From NCBI GenBank assembly GCA_028554755.1, contig JAPTOF010000014.1, positions 8,184,001 to 8,248,000 of the forward strand: DNA of 64,000 nt, given 5' to 3'. The notes under the pieces are model-generated. The model was not told where the DNA came from and searched no databases. It saw nothing but the letters and a program-made list of their open reading frames with translations. The stretch is from Cordia subcordata (lineage: Eukaryota > Streptophyta > Magnoliopsida > Boraginales > Cordiaceae). Positions 60,954 through 64,000 of this stretch are shown here, one piece after another. Both the position numbers and the translations under genes were made by a program. Each line of letters opens with the position of its first letter. Positions within the stretch are counted from its first letter, which is position 1.

Positions 60954-62189
60954 TACATAAACCAAGCGCTTTTTGGCGCGATACCTGATCACATTGCCAG
61001 AACATATCAATTCCAAAATTCTCATGACCACATTGCCAACTTCCATTGAAACAAAACTATGAGCCTGCTTTGGATTGGCTTTTCTCATAGAAAAGCATTT
61101 TTTTTTTTTTTGAAAAACACATCTTTTTTGTGATAAGTATTTGGATTAACTTCCAAAAAGCTAAAATTCTATTTAAAAAAAAAAAAAATCAATTTCAGCA
61201 TTTTTCAGAAGCAGAAATTTTAGCTCTTAAAAAGTATTTCTTTTCAAAAGTTTTTTAAAAAAAAATATGCAAACCAGCCCTATCTGCACTGCAAATCAAT
61301 GGATTTCACAAAAAATATTAAAAAATAACCAGTAAAACACATTAAGCCAAAAATCAAACGCATAATGCTGATGGAACTTTTGCCTCATAAAATGCCACTG
61401 GCTTTTATAGAGGTTTAACAAAATAATTACAAAATTTAAGTCGTTATTATTCTAATCGTACGAGTTTAATTCCATAGATTGATCAAAAAATAAACAATTC
61501 AAATTACTCATAAAATTAAAGAATTAATGCAATGAACAAAGTGCTGTTCAAGTTAAAATTAACTCCACAATCCACATTTACACACATCAAAATAATACAG
61601 CAAGTTTGATGATTCGTTTATCAATTTATTCAAAAACATTTGGAAAAAAAAAAAAGAAGAAGAAGAAGTTCCAATTCTCACCGTTCTTCAGAAAACGACT
61701 CAGTTTAGTATTTCACTCTCTCTATATATAGACTCTTTACTAAATAAAATCTCAAAGCAGCTACACACAGCCACACACACATTTGTGTGTGTATATATGC
61801 GTGTGTGTGTTCATGCATGCCACTCTAGTTACTTCTGAAAGTAACAAGAATTGCTTTAATAATTAGATTAAAGTAATCAGTAATAATTAATTAATTAATT
61901 AATTAATTAGTTTGAATATTTTTTTATTTTCAATAATTAATGGGGGCGTTGAAAAGGGGAAACGATGACTTCTCTTTGATATACAGACTCAGGTCAGTCA
62001 AACCTAATACGAGGACGATGTCTTTTTGCCAGGTGTTGAGGCCGACAACGACATGACGTGGGGTGGCATAGTCGTATTATCGAGGAATGCTCGGGGGTAG
62101 TTATGTCCTTATACGATGTCCGCTTAAGCATTTTGAAGACCAGACCGGCGTCTGAGACGACCTTGTGGTGGGTAAACGTAAGGTTTTTT
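60954..62189. other. Upstream region of the sugar-transporter gene
   Basis: Presumed promoter and 5' leader on the minus strand. It contains the MITE at 61061-61280, (AATT)n near 61887-61909, a TG/CA microsatellite near 61768-61812, and TATATATAG near 61723-61731. A less AT-rich patch (61940-62180) contains ACGTGGGG, a G-box-like word, but no gene. Confidence 0.45.
61061..61280. mobile_element. Tourist-like MITE upstream of the sugar transporter
   Basis: GAGCCTGCTTTGGATTGGC on the left; on the right, in reverse complement, GGGCTGGTTTGC. TAT lies outside both ends. Interior poly-T and poly-A tracts match the 5419 family. It is about 110 bp upstream of the chosen start codon. Confidence 0.6.
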
Positions 62190-62194
62190 TTTTA

Positions 62195-63320
62195 TTTCTA
62201 AAATAATTTTGAAAATTCTTTTCAAAAGTACCCTATTTTTTATTTCGTTTTTTAATGTACCCTTTTTGATAATTGACTTACCAAACCGGCAAGCCTCTTA
62301 TCATTTTTGAGGTGGTTCAGATTCCCAACTAAAAAGTCAGCAACTATCATAATATTATGGTAATTGAAGTAACGGTAAGCTAGTTATCATATTCAATGAA
62401 ACATTTTGACTTTTGAATTCATTGTGTTATTAATGCGCATTCGGTAAGTGAGATATAGTAAGATATATGTCGAAGCTAATTAAGTAATAACAACTTTGTA
62501 AAATATAGCAACACTTTTTGAAAGAGTGTATATCTGTGGGCTTATTTAGAGATTAATTTAAAAAATATATATATATTTTTTTTCTTATAACTTCTAAATA
62601 AAGTATTATTTGATATGTTAAAATCTATGACTTCTAGAAAAAGTTAAATTTAAACTTTTTTTTAAAGTTTTAATTTTTTAAGGTAAATCAAATACTTATT
62701 GTAAAATGAATATGTTTTCTTACAAGAAAGAGTATTTCTTTTTTTTTTTTTTTTTAAAGACAATCTAAATAGATCCTTTAACTTATCAAATATATAATGC
62801 TTATTGAAAGTATAAGTTTGAACTTATGTTCTCTTGTTAAAAATATTATCTTATTCTTGGCTAGTTTAAAGAAGTGACTAAAACATGCATTATAGTATTT
62901 TTCGTGTTTGAAAAATTATCTGAAAATGATTTTCTCAAACACGTAAAAATAAGTTAAATTGTGTAGCATTGAGTACTTATGTTTGACAAACTCAAAGAAT
63001 CTGAGTTTGATAAACACGACAACAGTCTACACACCCACCATTAATTTTCTTTGCCACTTTCAGAAATCATAACTTTTTGCCAAAAAAAAAATTGAAGAAT
63101 ATGTATGATGATAAACAAGCATTGACGTTTGCTAATATTGTAAATGAGTTATCGTTTCGATAACTGACTTACCATATTTTTGAAATTTTGCTAACAAAAT
63201 GTCATATGGCATACTTTTAGTAAGTAACTTACTGTATCAGTAAGTAACTTACCGAAAAGAGTAGATTTAAAAATAAATTGAAAAGTAGGGCATTTTTTAA
63301 AAGAATATTCAAAATAATGG
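62195..63320. mobile_element. Long-inverted-repeat element with nested MITE-like insert
   Basis: The left end, AATAATTTTGAAAATTCTTT..., and the right end, in reverse complement CATTATTTTGAATATTCTTT..., are similar over about 70 bp, continuing into ACCCTATTTTTTATTT versus GCCCTACTTTTCAATTT. Inside are several ACTTACC/GGTAAGT words. A second inverted pair at about 62538-62780 (GGGCTTATTTAGAGATT and GACAATCTAAATAGATCC) looks like a nested Tourist-like MITE. No target duplication was resolved. Confidence 0.45.
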
Positions 63321-64000
63321 TAGAAAAGAAAAAATTCCGTGAACATAACTTGTTGATGTCATTTTTTTTTCTGGGTTCGAGGTTGATGTCAAATCATCAA
63401 TACTTAATGCAAGAGGTTCGTAACGCAAATATTTCTTTCTTTCTTTTTTTTGCTTTGGGATGAGGTTGACGTCATCAATCCTTATTACCAAAGTTTTTGT
63501 AACGCATAGAAGACTATCACGTAGAATAGACAAATTTTGACGTAGAAGTTTGACCCATGAAAGGGAGAAAAAAACAATGGGTTAATTTTATATAAATTGA
63601 AAAGAGCATAATTGCGTATTTGTGTTAAAAATTTTAGGGAGAGAAGTGTTGTTGGAAAAAGAAAAACTTGATAGTTCTGAATCTTGAACTTTCAACTATT
63701 TTAAAAAGAAGGGAATAATATTGAATTTAAGTTATAGGGTAGTATTTTTGAATGACAGTTTGGGGAGGGGGTGCGGGCAAAGGAAACATCGAAGAAAACA
63801 CATCTTCTCATGTGATATGAAAAAACTTTTTTTATTTTTTTAGCTTTTTTTTCATTTGGCTTTTAGGTAAAATAGCTTTAGAAAATCAGCCAAATAAATT
63901 TGTTTCAACATTAAAACTTATAAAAATTACTTTAAAATATTTAAAAAGTTTAGCCAAACAAAAAATAATAGAGGTATAAATAACATTATTAATAAACAGT
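63321..64000. other. Intergenic DNA, nothing firmly recognised
   Basis: AT-rich, with a direct repeat of GGTTGA(T/C)GTCA(A/T)(A/C)TCATCAAT(A/C)CTTA at about 63380-63402 and 63463-63485. The end near 63835-63965 has AAATGGC/GCCAAA-type words that may be a MITE cut by the window edge. Confidence 0.4.

Noticed and set aside
1..64000. CRISPR arrays, operons, bacterial-type terminators, rRNA
   Set aside because: No regularly spaced short repeats with unique spacers, no clustered intronless genes and no rRNA-like sequence; the window is plant nuclear DNA.

Overview
This window reads as nuclear DNA from a eudicot plant. It is strongly AT-rich, the genes are split by many short GT-AG introns, and the intergenic space is full of microsatellites, small Tourist-like and Mutator-like elements, tRNA-derived SINE-like sequences, miniature LTR elements and one decayed Ty1/copia retrotransposon. 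I could not fix the species. There are no operons, CRISPR arrays or prokaryotic signals.

I can support four host genes, all joined by hand from exons. (1) 16330-19610, + strand: a 9-exon bHLH transcription factor of the bHLH68/bHLH112 type (367 aa). (2) 43100-47278, + strand: a 5-exon bark storage protein A-like gene of the nucleoside phosphorylase superfamily. All its splice sites are intact, but one in-frame TGA sits at a position that is normally Trp. (3) 52525-55511, + strand: a 4-exon NRT1/PTR (NPF) transporter closest to NPF1.2 (605 aa). (4) 56199-60953, - strand: a 13-exon plastidic glucose transporter 2-like sugar carrier (479 aa). Genes 3 and 4 are convergent, with 687 bp between their stop codons. 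The four genes do not form an obvious pathway; they are separate single-gene loci.

Layout: 1-16.3 kb is gene-free and holds MITEs, SINE-like pieces, short tandem duplications, a degenerate tRNA-Cys-like sequence abutting an LTR-like stretch, and a degenerate TRIM-like element. 16.3-19.6 kb is the bHLH gene, with a 15-bp perfect hairpin just past its stop codon. 20-32 kb is AT-rich and contains a ~700-bp tandem duplication, one copy of which was later hit by a Mutator-like element (9-bp target duplication, acidic-codon repeat inside) and by a MITE. 32.0-38.3 kb is a nest: an old poly(A) retroposon with a 19-bp target duplication, split by a copia element (two 328-bp LTRs) that is itself full of stops. 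38.3-43 kb is AT-rich spacer. 43-47 kb is the storage-protein gene, with mobile DNA in introns 1, 3 and 4. 48-52 kb carries a TRIM on the minus strand, a SINE with a 19-bp target duplication, and two local tandem duplications. 52.5-61 kb holds the two transporter genes. 61-64 kb is spacer with a long-inverted-repeat element.

I found no clearly new biological system. The most informative points are the layered insertions, the nonsense codon in an otherwise open storage-protein gene, and the tRNA-like sequence next to an LTR-like end. All coordinates and repeat alignments were made by eye.
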